From assembly GCF_002150685.1 (NCBI RefSeq), contig NZ_MSSW01000019.1, positions 1 to 64,000 on the forward strand: a DNA stretch of 64,000 bases. The letters are read 5' to 3'. A program made the position numbers and the translations under genes. Positions 52,935 to 62,522 of this stretch are shown here, in pieces (position 1 is the first letter of the stretch; every line of letters begins with the position of its first letter). The notes under the pieces are model-generated. The model made no database searches. It was not told where the DNA came from and saw nothing but the letters and a program-made list of their open reading frames with translations. This stretch comes from Algoriphagus antarcticus. Its GTDB lineage: Bacteria; Bacteroidota; Bacteroidia; Cytophagales; Cyclobacteriaceae.

Positions 52935-54632
52935 ATGAAAAAATTTTATTCCTTTAATAGAGCCCTGGGCATTTCTCTGGTCTTTCTCATTTTTTTCAAT
53001 TCAGCAAAGGCCCAGACCTATGCGGAAAATGGGATGGTAGTCTCCGACAACGTGATTGCCTCGCAAGTAGGAGTTGATATTTTGAAAAAGGGAGGTAATG
53101 CAGTCGATGCTGCCATTGCGACGGCCTTCGCTTTGGAAGTCACTCATCCAGAAGCTGGGAATATCGGAGGGGGTGGTTTTATGGTTTTCCTGAATTCTGC
53201 AGGTGACGTTACCACGTTTGATTTTCGTGAGAAAGCTCCCCTAGCCGCTAGTCCAACCATGTTTTTGGATGAAAATGGTAAGATCAAAGACAATTCCAAC
53301 CATAAGGGCTTGTTGGCTGTAGGAGTTCCTGGCACAGTAGCCGGTCTTTATCTAGCACACCAAAAGTATGGTAAGTTACCTTGGGCAGATTTGGTGAAAC
53401 CGTCAGTAGAATTAGCCAAAAAAGGATTTACCATGTCTTGGGGATTATACAATGCGGCTGTAAGTGTGAGTGATAGAGATCCTTCGGAGGATATTATGAA
53501 GGATTATTTCCATGGAGAAAATGGCGAGATCGTGAAGCCTGGGGAGACTTGGAAGCAGCCAGCACTTGCCAAAACACTGAAATTGATTCAGAAGCATGGT
53601 CGTGATGGTTTTTACAAAGGTGAAGTGGCGCAGGAAATAGAAGATTACATGAAAGCCAACGGCGGGATTATCACTAAAGAAGATTTGGAGAAATATGAAG
53701 CTGTCGAGCGCGAACCTTTAAAAGGTTCGTTCAATGGCTATGATATTTATTCCATGCCTCCACCAAGTTCAGGCGGTGTGGCACTGATCGAGATGATGAA
53801 TCTGATGGAAGAAGCGAATATCTCAGAGATAGAATTCAATTCTACCGCCTATGTTCACCTGGTCGCTGAAGCGATGAGAAGAGGATTTGCAGACAGGGCA
53901 GAATTCTTGGGAGATCCTGATTTCAATTTAGATATGCCTTTGGATAAGCTGCTTTCAAAGGATTTTGCCAAAAAGCGATTTGAAAACATAAATATGAAAA
54001 AAGCTTCCATCTCTGATCCTGCTCAATACGGACATCCTTATGACGGAACTAATACCACGCATTTCTCAGTGGTGGACAAAGATGGAAATGCCATTTCAAT
54101 GACCTATACCTTGGAAAACTCTTATGGAGTGAAAATGGGATCTTCAAAACTTGGCTTTATTTTCAACAATGAAATGGGAGATTTTAATCCTGTTCCTGGC
54201 GAAACCACAACGACTGGACAAATCGGCTCAAATCCCAATCTAGTTGCTCCAGAAAAAAGAATGCTGTCAAGTATGACACCGACTATTGTTACTAAAGATG
54301 GCAAGCCTTATTTGGTAATTGGTAGCCCAGGAGGAAGGACGATTATCAACACTGTTTTTCAGACTGTTTTGAATGTCTTGGCTTATGATATGCGTATTGA
54401 CAGAGCCATAGAAGCAATGAAAATCCATCATCAATGGTTGCCAGACCGACTATTGTACGAGCAAAACTTGCTTTCCCCGGATACTAGAGATACGTTGGAA
54501 AAAATGGGACATACGCTCATCCCAACCACAAATATCGGTGTGCTAATGGGCATCACCTACGACGCTTCTAAGAAACTTTATACCGGTGCTTCAGATTCTT
54601 CCAGCGAAGATGGCGGAGTTAGAGCCTATTAA
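52935..54632 (+). CDS. ggt: Gamma-glutamyltransferase
   Basis: Exported protein of 565 residues with a signal peptide. The precursor is cut before the Thr of TTHFSVVDKDGN (Thr374), which becomes the nucleophile of the small subunit; the large subunit has NAVDAAIATAFALEVTHPEAGNIGGGGF near residue 55. The enzyme cleaves gamma-glutamyl bonds of glutathione and related compounds in the periplasm. Length is normal. Seventeen bases separate it from an amino acid permease gene, which could take up the released products. Confidence 0.93.
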   Translation: MKKFYSFNRALGISLVFLIFFNSAKAQTYAENGMVVSDNVIASQVGVDILKKGGNAVDAAIATAFALEVTHPEAGNIGGGGFMVFLNSAGDVTTFDFREKAPLAASPTMFLDENGKIKDNSNHKGLLAVGVPGTVAGLYLAHQKYGKLPWADLVKPSVELAKKGFTMSWGLYNAAVSVSDRDPSEDIMKDYFHGENGEIVKPGETWKQPALAKTLKLIQKHGRDGFYKGEVAQEIEDYMKANGGIITKEDLEKYEAVEREPLKGSFNGYDIYSMPPPSSGGVALIEMMNLMEEANISEIEFNSTAYVHLVAEAMRRGFADRAEFLGDPDFNLDMPLDKLLSKDFAKKRFENINMKKASISDPAQYGHPYDGTNTTHFSVVDKDGNAISMTYTLENSYGVKMGSSKLGFIFNNEMGDFNPVPGETTTTGQIGSNPNLVAPEKRMLSSMTPTIVTKDGKPYLVIGSPGGRTIINTVFQTVLNVLAYDMRIDRAIEAMKIHHQWLPDRLLYEQNLLSPDTRDTLEKMGHTLIPTTNIGVLMGITYDASKKLYTGASDSSSEDGGVRAY

Positions 54633-54649
54633 AGCTGATAAATAACTTC

Positions 54650-55948
54650 ATGGAAAAAGAGACAGGGTTAAAGAGGGAGATCGGAGTATGGGGTCTCTCT
54701 GCTAATATTGTAAATATCATCGTCGGAGCAGGAATCTTTGTTTTGCCTGCCATAGTTGCCGAAATCATGGGGTCGTCGGGAATCTTTGTTTACCTATTCT
54801 GTGGGTTTCTGATTGCGTTAGTGATGTTATGTTTTGCAGAAGCCGGAAGCAAAGTGACCCGATCAGGAGGAGCTTATGCCTATGTGGAAACTGCCTTCGG
54901 ACCATACACTGGCTTTTTGGCAGCTGTATTCATGGTGATGGGAAGTGCTTTTTCAGATGCAGCCGTTGCCAATGCATTGATAGAATTAATTGGGCTGGCC
55001 TTTCCGGTTTTCACTAATCAATACATCCGTATTTTACTATTGTTTCTGATTTTTGGAGGCTTGTGTTTTCTAAATGTAATAGGTGTCAAGCAAGGTATTG
55101 GGCTGGTTAAGATCAATACCGTTGCTAAATTGACTCCACTGATTTTACTGATATTCTTCAGTTGGAAGGATGTGTCGCTTTCTAATTTGATGATAGAAAA
55201 TGCTCCTTTTTTCAAGAATTTTGGTGCGGCTTCTCTGATTTTATTCTTTGCATTTCAAGGTGGTGATGCTGGATTAACAGTTGGTGGTGAAATCAAAAAC
55301 CCTCAGAAGACTGTTCCAAAAGCCATTTTCATAGGTATCTCATTCGTACTCATCCTTTACATACTTATTCAGACTGTTTCCCAAGGAGTATTGGGAGATC
55401 AATTGCCAGAATTTAAGGAAGCTCCCCTGGCGTCTGTTGCCAACGTTGTTTTTGGCCCGACAGGATACACACTCTTACTGATCACAGCAGGCGTCTCTAT
55501 GTTCGGCATGTTGAGCGGAGAGATTTTGAATTTGCCGCGCGTGATCTTCGGTTTGGCGAGCGACCGCGTTATTCCTTTGGATAAATTGGCTGCTATCCAT
55601 CCTAAGTTTAAAACTCCTTATTTATCGATTCTACTCTATGCAGGAATTGGATTTACATTAGCTTCGGTGGGCGGATTTCGTCAGCTCGCAGTCATAGCTT
55701 CAGCAAGTATGCTTCTGGTATATTTTGGAGTATCCCTATCGGTAATCAAGCTCAGAAAGATGGAAAAAACTGATTCTGGAAGTTTCAAGATCCCATTTGG
55801 TTATACAGTGCCTATTTTATCTGCAGGAATTATTCTTTTCTTCCTGTCCAATTTAACAGGTTATGAAAAGACGGGAATTCTAATTTTTATCTTGGCGCTT
55901 ACCTTGATTTACTTTCTGGTGAATCTACTTCCAAAAAGCAAAAGATAA
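54650..55948 (+). CDS. APC family amino acid permease
   Basis: Membrane protein of 432 residues with about twelve helices of the amino acid-polyamine-organocation type: GVWGLSANIVNIIVGAGIFVLPA at the start (the unwound first helix with the G-x-G-I-F motif), and AFQGGDAGLTVGGEIKNPQKTVPKAI near residue 203. It would import amino acids by cation symport or exchange. Lying 17 bases behind ggt in the same direction, it probably takes up glutamate-, cysteine- or glycine-type products from glutathione breakdown; substrate is inferred from context only. Confidence 0.88.
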   Translation: MEKETGLKREIGVWGLSANIVNIIVGAGIFVLPAIVAEIMGSSGIFVYLFCGFLIALVMLCFAEAGSKVTRSGGAYAYVETAFGPYTGFLAAVFMVMGSAFSDAAVANALIELIGLAFPVFTNQYIRILLLFLIFGGLCFLNVIGVKQGIGLVKINTVAKLTPLILLIFFSWKDVSLSNLMIENAPFFKNFGAASLILFFAFQGGDAGLTVGGEIKNPQKTVPKAIFIGISFVLILYILIQTVSQGVLGDQLPEFKEAPLASVANVVFGPTGYTLLLITAGVSMFGMLSGEILNLPRVIFGLASDRVIPLDKLAAIHPKFKTPYLSILLYAGIGFTLASVGGFRQLAVIASASMLLVYFGVSLSVIKLRKMEKTDSGSFKIPFGYTVPILSAGIILFFLSNLTGYEKTGILIFILALTLIYFLVNLLPKSKR

Positions 55949-56211
55949 ATTTATATAAGTATTCGCAATGATACCCAGTAGCATGATTTCTCCGAACAAA
56001 CTGTCAGGAAGACGGGTGACCATAGACCGATGTAGCCTTCTTACTAAAGTCTATCAATTCCTATATTGCTTTTGTCTTTTACTGGCATGATAGCGGATAA
56101 TCGTGTTGATTTATTAAATTCTTAAGTATTTCAAATTCAGCAATAAAAAGTGCTTTTCCTGATAAAGGTCGAGATGCTTACATAATATTCATGACTATTA
56201 TTTTATATCCT
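55949..56211. repeat. Intergenic spacer with repeat segments
   Basis: Holds a GGTGACCATAGACCGATG segment near 56016 and a TTACTGGCATGATAGCGGAT segment at 56079-56098, both related to the block at 51569-52041. The S9 peptidase promoter should follow in 56100-56200. Confidence 0.45.
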
Positions 56212-58245
56212 ATGAAGACTAAACTTTTACTCCTAGTTGTTATTTCCTTTCTAATGAGCGGAAGTACATTTTCCCAGCAAAAAACCAACATGGAATTGAT
56301 GGATCTTTTTGATATGGAGTACATCTCCAATCCTGAGATTTCCCCAGATGGCAGTAAGGTGATCTATGTGCGGAATTTCAAAGATGTAATGACTGATCGT
56401 GATTATTCGAACATTTGGATGACAAATATAGACGGTACCCAAAATCGACCTCTAACCCAAGGAAATCAGCGAGATTCAAATCCTACTTGGTCAAATGACG
56501 GCACTAAAATAGCCTACCATTCTAACCAACAGGATGATAAAACGAAGCTTTTTGTCCTTTTCTTGGATACACGTGAATCGGTGGCGTTGACTAATTCTTC
56601 TACTCCTCCAGGTTCAGTTTCTTGGTCTGCGGATGACAAGCAACTGGCATTTACTCAGTTTGTGCCAAGTACACCAAAATCATTGTTGACTATCCCAGCC
56701 AAGCCAGCTGGAGCTACTTGGAATGATGCACCTATTTTCATTGATGAAATGAATTATAGAAGTGATGGAAGTGGATACACCAAACCCGGAAACCGTCAGA
56801 TCTTTACACTCGGACTAAATGGTGGTACTGCGCGTCAACGAACCTTTGGCGATAATAACTATGGGAATCCAAACTGGACAAAAGATGGTAAAGAGCTGAT
56901 TTTCTCTGCTAATCTTCATGAAAACAATGAATTGGAACCTGGTAATTCTGAAGTTTATCAGCTCAGCCTTTCTGATGGAAAAGTAAAAGCTTTGACGTCC
57001 CGTTTTGGGCCAGACTCAAATCCTGTACTTTCTCCTGATGGTTCACAGATAGCCTTTACAGGTAATGATGACACCTACCAAGGTTACCAAGTAAATAACT
57101 TATACCTGATGAACCTTGATGGCACTGAGGTCAAGAACCTGACTGCAGATCTGGATCGAGACGCTTCCAATCCACAATGGGAAGCGAATGGCAAGGGAAT
57201 CTATTTTCAATATGATGAAAAAGGAGACACCAAAATCGGTCATGTAGCTCTTACTGGAAAAATCCGGACGTTGGTAGAAGGCTTAGGTGGGTTAGATTTG
57301 GGTAGACCTTATAACTCTGGCGATTACACTGTTTCTGATAATACTCGATTTGCATTTACGCTCGGTGGAACGGATCATCCTTCGGATCTCGCAGTTTGGA
57401 CAGATGGTGAGGTCAAGAGAATCACAGCGGTGAATGATGATGTGTTTTCTTACCGAAATCTGGGAAAGGTAGAAGAGATGTGGTGGAAATCCTCCTTCGA
57501 TCAATGGGATATCCAAGGTTGGATTGTAACTCCACCCAATTTTGACCCAAGCAAAAAGTATCCGATGATTCTGGAAATCCATGGAGGCCCATTTGCTATG
57601 TATGGCACTACTTTTTCTTATGAAATCCAGCAATATGCAGCTGCTGGATATGTGGTTCTCTATACGAATCCACGTGGCAGTACAGGATACGGACAGGATT
57701 TTGGAAATTCTATCCACCATGATTATCCAAATCATGACTATGCGGATTTGATGTCTGGAGTAGATGCGTTGATCGAAAAAGGCTATGTGGACACAGAGAA
57801 TCTCTTTGTGACCGGTGGAAGTGGAGGAGGATTATTGACTGCATGGATTGTGGGCAAAACGGATCGATTCAAAGCTGCAGTAGTTGCTAAGCCAGTTATA
57901 AATTGGTCCACGCATGTTCTTTATGCTGATAATCCTGCCTTTTTTACAAAATATTGGTTTCCTGGAAATCCATGGGAAGAGCAGGAAAATTATGCGAAGC
58001 GTTCACCCATTACTTTCGTTGGGAACGTGACCACTCCAACCATGCTATTGGGAGGGGAAGCTGATTATCGTACACCAATTGCAGAGTCTGAGCAATTTTA
58101 CGCAGCTTTAAAGCTTCAGGGAGTGGAAACTGCAATGGTCAGAATTCCAAATGCTTCTCACGGATTAGTGGATCGTCCAAGTATGTTGATGAGTAAATCA
58201 GCTTCCATCTTGAGTTGGTTTAATTATTACCTAAATAAAAAGTGA
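56212..58245 (+). CDS. S9 family prolyl oligopeptidase-type peptidase
   Basis: Secreted protein of 677 residues. The ATG at 56212 begins a signal peptide. The first 380 residues form a WD40/TolB-like propeller (ISPDGSKVIYVRNFKDVMTD, NPTWSNDGTKIAYHSNQ and further repeats), the last 260 the alpha/beta-hydrolase with GGSGGGLL (Ser537) and Asp and His near 620 and 655 (GEADYRTP, NASHGLVDR). It should cleave short peptides, as DPP-type or acylaminoacyl-type peptidases do. It is probably the first gene before a 63-residue gene 45 bases on. Confidence 0.92.
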   Translation: MKTKLLLLVVISFLMSGSTFSQQKTNMELMDLFDMEYISNPEISPDGSKVIYVRNFKDVMTDRDYSNIWMTNIDGTQNRPLTQGNQRDSNPTWSNDGTKIAYHSNQQDDKTKLFVLFLDTRESVALTNSSTPPGSVSWSADDKQLAFTQFVPSTPKSLLTIPAKPAGATWNDAPIFIDEMNYRSDGSGYTKPGNRQIFTLGLNGGTARQRTFGDNNYGNPNWTKDGKELIFSANLHENNELEPGNSEVYQLSLSDGKVKALTSRFGPDSNPVLSPDGSQIAFTGNDDTYQGYQVNNLYLMNLDGTEVKNLTADLDRDASNPQWEANGKGIYFQYDEKGDTKIGHVALTGKIRTLVEGLGGLDLGRPYNSGDYTVSDNTRFAFTLGGTDHPSDLAVWTDGEVKRITAVNDDVFSYRNLGKVEEMWWKSSFDQWDIQGWIVTPPNFDPSKKYPMILEIHGGPFAMYGTTFSYEIQQYAAAGYVVLYTNPRGSTGYGQDFGNSIHHDYPNHDYADLMSGVDALIEKGYVDTENLFVTGGSGGGLLTAWIVGKTDRFKAAVVAKPVINWSTHVLYADNPAFFTKYWFPGNPWEEQENYAKRSPITFVGNVTTPTMLLGGEADYRTPIAESEQFYAALKLQGVETAMVRIPNASHGLVDRPSMLMSKSASILSWFNYYLNKK

Positions 58246-58290
58246 TCTATTAGTACTTAACCAAATAACAAACCTTTAAACTATCATTAC

Positions 58291-58482
58291 ATGGGATTAT
58301 TTTGGAATCTAATCCAACAAAGTCAAATTCAAGATCACAAATACAAAGCAGATACGCTCGAAGTCAGAGTCAGAAATCTGGAATGGGAATTGGCCAATAC
58401 CCGAGAATTATTAATCAAGACCCTTAAAATCCTCGAAGAGCAATCTGGAAAAGACATTAACGGAGACGGGAAAATAGGGTGA
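58291..58482 (+). CDS. 63-residue coiled-coil protein with EF-hand-like end
   Basis: Short protein with no signal peptide: MGLFWNLIQQSQIQDHKYKA, a heptad-rich stretch to about residue 50 (LEVRVRNLEWELANTRELL), then KDINGDGKIG, which looks like one Ca-binding loop (D-x-N-x-D-G-x-I). Codon use and spacing to its neighbours support a real gene. One loop alone rarely binds calcium, so a paired dimer is possible. Family and function are unknown. Confidence 0.65.
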   Translation: MGLFWNLIQQSQIQDHKYKADTLEVRVRNLEWELANTRELLIKTLKILEEQSGKDINGDGKIG

Positions 58483-58583
58483 GATACGAAAACACCCCTT
58501 TTAATTTATGTTTTTAGAAGAAGCTTTTATCCTTCCAAGAAATCTTTACATTCAAGTATAAGAATAACCTTAACCTCAAAATC

Positions 58584-58886
58584 ATGATCAAATTAACTGT
58601 TCTTTATAATCACCCTGAAGATCCAGCTGCTTTTGAAAGCTACTATGCAGCGACTCACATGTCTCTTGTGAGTACAATAAATGGGGTGCTCAAGGCTGAA
58701 GTAACCAAATTCCTTCCTGAGGCGGATGGATCAAAGCCTGCTTATTATCGCATGGCAGAACTTTACTTTGAGAGTCCTGAGGCTCTCCAACAATCAATGG
58801 ATTCTCCTGAAGGACAAGCCACCGCGGCAGACCTTCCTAATTTTGCGACAGGTGGCTTTAAGATACTGGCAGGAATGGCTGGTTAA
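58584..58886 (+). CDS. EthD family protein
   Basis: Protein of 100 residues of the EthD type: MIKLTVLYNHPEDPAAFESYYAATHMSLV, with the ferredoxin-like dimeric alpha-beta barrel fold and the YY--TH pattern. EthD proteins occur with ethyl tert-butyl ether oxidases but most are of unknown function. It follows the 63-residue gene and precedes a DUF3500 gene on the same strand. Confidence 0.85.
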   Translation: MIKLTVLYNHPEDPAAFESYYAATHMSLVSTINGVLKAEVTKFLPEADGSKPAYYRMAELYFESPEALQQSMDSPEGQATAADLPNFATGGFKILAGMAG

Positions 58887-59035
58887 AATTAGAGGCAAAA
58901 CCATGAATATCCAGTAGCAGAAACCTCACCTCCAGGTAGTTATTTTTGTATTTATGCTCTTCGTTAAGACTAATCTTTACCAATGGGTCTGATGAAAATT
59001 TTAAGATATTCCAGTACAACTCTTCCTCGCCCAAA

Positions 59036-60106
59036 ATGTCTAAATCTATCTTCCTCCTTCTTGTTTGCCTTTTGAGTTCTCACTTGATGTCCGCTCAAAA
59101 TGTCGAAGAGTTGAGAGAAGTAACTACTTCCTTTTTAGGGACATTGCCAGAGGGTCAAAAATCAGCTGTACAATTTGACTTATCAGATAGCCTGCGTACT
59201 AAATGGACCAATTTACCAGTTGGATTAGCCCCGCGCAGCGGGGTACGAATTGGGGATCTTTCGGGAGAAAGCAAGATTAAATTCCATCGGGTGCTCAGCA
59301 CGATTTTTAGTTCTCAAGGATACCTGAAAGTCTTCACCATCATGCAAGTCGATGATATTCTGCACGAAATCATGGAGATCGCTTACCAGAGAGAGCAGAT
59401 GAATGAGAACACGATCAAGATGATCCGAACCTTGGATTGGGATTATGGCAATTATTTCGTTGCGATTCTTGGGGATCCAAGTGAAGATAATCTTTGGGGA
59501 TTGAAATTCGAAGGGCATCACATATCTATCAATTTGACAGTATCTGGCGATGAATTTTCTATGACTCCTGTCTTTCTTGGCTCTGACCCAGCGGTAGTAG
59601 AAGTCACACAATATGCCGGATTAAGACCGTTGAGTAAGGAGGAGGATTATGGTTTTTGGTTTGTAAATACGCTAGATGAAGAGCAAAAAGCCAAAGCAAC
59701 ATTGAGTGAAAAAGTACCCGGAGATATCATCACAAGTCCGGGTCGAGATCAATGGATCAATGAATTTAAAGGTATCAAAGGATCAGAATTGAATGCAAAT
59801 CAGCAAAAAATTCTTCACTACCTCATCGAGGAATATGTCAATAACTTAGATCATCCAAAAGCGGAAGAATACATGGCAATTCTCCATGCCCGTGGAATGG
59901 ATGAAGTGTATTTCACTTGGATAGGAAGCTATGAACCAATGAAAGCTCACTACTACATGGTTCACAGTCCGGACTTCATCATCGAATACGACAATGTAGG
60001 CTTTCTGGATAACGCCAATCATATCCATACGATCTGGAGAGAAAATGGAAATGACTTTGGCGAAGACATCCTCAAAAAGCATCGATTAGCACATAAGCAC
60101 CAGTAA
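59036..60106 (+). CDS. DUF3500 family protein
   Basis: Exported protein of 356 residues: ATG at 59036 begins a signal peptide (about 1-19); upstream in-frame starts extend it without similarity. It matches DUF3500 (DLSDSLRTKWTNLPVGLAPRSGVRIGDLSGESK near residue 40 and WGLKFEGHHISINLTV near 160, and, near the end, HSPDFIIEYDNVGFLDNANHIHTIWR). Histidines in GHH and NHIH could bind a metal. Function is unknown. It is the last gene before a 445-base gap. Confidence 0.82.
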   Translation: MSKSIFLLLVCLLSSHLMSAQNVEELREVTTSFLGTLPEGQKSAVQFDLSDSLRTKWTNLPVGLAPRSGVRIGDLSGESKIKFHRVLSTIFSSQGYLKVFTIMQVDDILHEIMEIAYQREQMNENTIKMIRTLDWDYGNYFVAILGDPSEDNLWGLKFEGHHISINLTVSGDEFSMTPVFLGSDPAVVEVTQYAGLRPLSKEEDYGFWFVNTLDEEQKAKATLSEKVPGDIITSPGRDQWINEFKGIKGSELNANQQKILHYLIEEYVNNLDHPKAEEYMAILHARGMDEVYFTWIGSYEPMKAHYYMVHSPDFIIEYDNVGFLDNANHIHTIWRENGNDFGEDILKKHRLAHKHQ

Positions 60107-60551
60107 AAATCCCCCCTTGCCCCCTTTAGAAAGGGAGAATGACCAAATTTGAACATCAATAATTGATCCCAGTAACCTAGGTGTAGTTAGCCGAATACAC
60201 CTAATCATTTTTCTTCCTGTTTCCAGGTGAAGCTAGCGAACCAAAGGAATAGATATCCCACTGTAAAATTTGTTTTCCAAATTCTAAATTGAAGGAAAAC
60301 AAAATGCATAAAGAATGAGCAGAATTGCATTTGTAACATAAGAAAGTGCGCCCTTAATTTCTTTGTATCAGAAAATTTGCCTTAATTTTCACTAGTGTTG
60401 TTTGTGTTTTCCTACGTGGATGCATCACTATATCCTAATACGAGTCAGAAGAATTTAACTGAATCAATAGGTATTAGATAATTGGAAGGCATGAATGCAA
60501 TTTGCTTTTAGAATATCCCAAATTTTCAAACGCTAGATTTTTTCTAGAAAA
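60107..60551. repeat. Intergenic region starting with C-rich repeat, copy 2
   Basis: 60107-60166 (AAATCCCCCCTTGCCCCC, then AGAAAGGGAG, then CATCAATAATTGAT) is a copy of 25714-25780. The rest is AT-rich, with no gene seen, and should hold the promoter of the MpaB-like gene. A TTTG-rich segment lies near 60360-60410, but no clean promoter can be called. Confidence 0.5.
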
Positions 60552-61835
60552 GTGCCTTCGCCTATGCTAATGAATATTTTTCTCTTACTCCTTATTTTAT
60601 TTATAGGCTTTTCTATAAGCTTTATTATAAAGAATAAACGCATCAAAAAGCGAGCTTTAGAGAAACTGAAGCAACTAAATACTACCGAAACAACTGATTG
60701 GAATGAGGCTAAGCTGAGCAGCAAGCGCCACATGATGGATCCCCTTGCAGACAAAACTGTCGCGGCGATCATGGCGAAAAAAGAAGTCAATACGATTAAT
60801 CACCTCTTTGAAGCAATAGTATTAGACAAGAATAAACTTCCGGACAATGCCCCAGTTGAACTCATGGAGTATTTTGAACAGTCGGCAGTTTTACCAGCAT
60901 GGGCAGATCAAGACTTGATCGATATGGGTCAGCAGATCTACTTGCGACATGGTATTTGGATAGGAATATTGCTTGCCTACAAATCCTTGCCGGAGTGCTA
61001 TGCCTGTGCAAATGGCGCAGAAGTATTACATAAAACTGCTCGCTTAAATGAAAAGCATGGTTCGCTGGAAGCTTTTTCCAGAAGAATCGCAGAGACGGCT
61101 CAGTTCGTGGTTTTTGCCATGTCCCCAGATGGGCTTAATCCCAAAGGAAAGGGATTACGAGCAACTCAAAAAGTGAGATTGATACATGCTGTGATCCGCT
61201 ATTATCTGAAACAGCATAACTGGGATGCGGAGAAATACGGCGAACCCATTAATCAAGAGGATCTAGCTGGTACCTTGATGTCCTTTTCAGCATTGATTTT
61301 GGAAGGACTTCAAATCATAGGGATCGAGTTTGAACCTGTGGAATTGGAAGCTTACATCCATTGCTGGAGAGTAATTGGACACATCGCAGGTTTGGATGAC
61401 GATATGATCCCAAAAAACGCCGCAGATGCTCTTAAGCTAGGCCATAGTATTTTGGATAAAGAGATCGCCCCAAGTGAGGGTGCTAGGGAATTGACAAAAG
61501 CGCTTCGGGATTTTCAAAACAAGAAGTCTAAGCCTATACTCGGCGAGGATTCCAATACCGCACTTCTGCGATTGATGATGGGGAATGAAGTGTCCGATTT
61601 GCTGGATGTTCCGCCTATTTCTGCTGAAAAAATCAGTAAGATGAAGAAGAAAATGACTTTCATAGCAAACATAGGAGAGGTCCTGGATAAGAGTCTTGTG
61701 TTTTCTATGGTGCTTCAATTCATCACTAAATTCGGGCTACTGCTGATGCTTAGAAGAATGTCCAATTCTTCAATTATTAATTTTTATTTGCCAAAATCAC
61801 TTACCCAGGACTGGAGAGCAAGAAATCAACGATGA
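60552..61835 (+). CDS. MpaB-like oxygenase (DUF2236/Lcp-type)
   Basis: Protein of up to 427 residues with one amino-terminal helix. Then comes the DUF2236/MpaB domain: PLADKTVAAIMAKKEVN, IGILLAYKSLPECYACANGAEVL near residue 140, GLRATQKVRLIHAVIRYYLKQ near 205 and GYGEPINQEDLAGTLMSFS-like (NQEDLAGTLMSFS). Family members are latex-clearing protein and the mycophenolic acid oxygenase MpaB, heme oxygenases that cut isoprenoid chains. Heme ligands cannot be assigned with certainty. The start may be GTG at 60552 or ATG at 60564 or 60570. Eighteen bases separate it from the next gene. Confidence 0.75.
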   Translation: MPSPMLMNIFLLLLILFIGFSISFIIKNKRIKKRALEKLKQLNTTETTDWNEAKLSSKRHMMDPLADKTVAAIMAKKEVNTINHLFEAIVLDKNKLPDNAPVELMEYFEQSAVLPAWADQDLIDMGQQIYLRHGIWIGILLAYKSLPECYACANGAEVLHKTARLNEKHGSLEAFSRRIAETAQFVVFAMSPDGLNPKGKGLRATQKVRLIHAVIRYYLKQHNWDAEKYGEPINQEDLAGTLMSFSALILEGLQIIGIEFEPVELEAYIHCWRVIGHIAGLDDDMIPKNAADALKLGHSILDKEIAPSEGARELTKALRDFQNKKSKPILGEDSNTALLRLMMGNEVSDLLDVPPISAEKISKMKKKMTFIANIGEVLDKSLVFSMVLQFITKFGLLLMLRRMSNSSIINFYLPKSLTQDWRARNQR

Positions 61836-61853
61836 ACTAATTAAAACAAAGCA

Positions 61854-62522
61854 ATGAAACATCCATGGATTAATCTGGAGACTTACACAATCACCCAAAT
61901 TGTATTTCTGCTTTCAGGGACGATTTTGTGGAACATTGCCTATTTCATCATTATCAGGAATGCTATCCGATACAAAAAAATGGAAATGCCGTTTCTGGCA
62001 GTTTGCTCCAATATCGCTTGGGAATTTGCTTGGGCTTTTTTGCTCTACACTGACCTCGGAAAAGTATTCGAATGGGGACTGAGAGTATGGTTTTTTATGG
62101 ACGTGGGTATATTCATTTTCACAGTAAAATATGGCGCAAAACAGATGGGAACCGATCTGTTTGGGAAGAAATTTGTGCCCTTTCTTTTACTTCTGGTTGC
62201 CTGGTGGATCCCTGTCTTTTACTTTTTCGAAATAGAAGGACTGGACACCAAAATGGGTACTACTTCAGCCTATATGATCACTGTGGTCATGGCTAGCTTA
62301 TTTGTATTCAATGCTGCGAGAAAAGGGTCTGGATTAATCGGAACTAAGACTGTTGCTTGGACTAAGTTCTTTGGAAACCTTCTTATGTCAGTATTTGTGT
62401 TTTTACATCATCCACAAGCACATTTCCTTCAATTGCTCACCATTGCAGTATTTGTGCTGAACATCATCTATATTATACAGGTTTCTAAAAAATATTTTGC
62501 AAATCCCCCTACAGTAGAATGA
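61854..62522 (+). CDS. Second Pyr4-like seven-helix membrane protein
   Basis: Membrane protein of 222 residues with about seven helices, paralog of the gene at 31446-32090: SNIAWEFAW (Glu57), WFFMDVG (Asp83) and a last helix VFVLNIIYII. Where the first copy has Asp196 in the last helix this one has Asn203, which would remove one proposed catalytic acid if it is a terpene cyclase of the Pyr4 type. It is between an MpaB-like oxygenase gene and a histidine kinase; the kinase start overlaps its stop by four bases (ATGA). Confidence 0.6.
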   Translation: MKHPWINLETYTITQIVFLLSGTILWNIAYFIIIRNAIRYKKMEMPFLAVCSNIAWEFAWAFLLYTDLGKVFEWGLRVWFFMDVGIFIFTVKYGAKQMGTDLFGKKFVPFLLLLVAWWIPVFYFFEIEGLDTKMGTTSAYMITVVMASLFVFNAARKGSGLIGTKTVAWTKFFGNLLMSVFVFLHHPQAHFLQLLTIAVFVLNIIYIIQVSKKYFANPPTVE

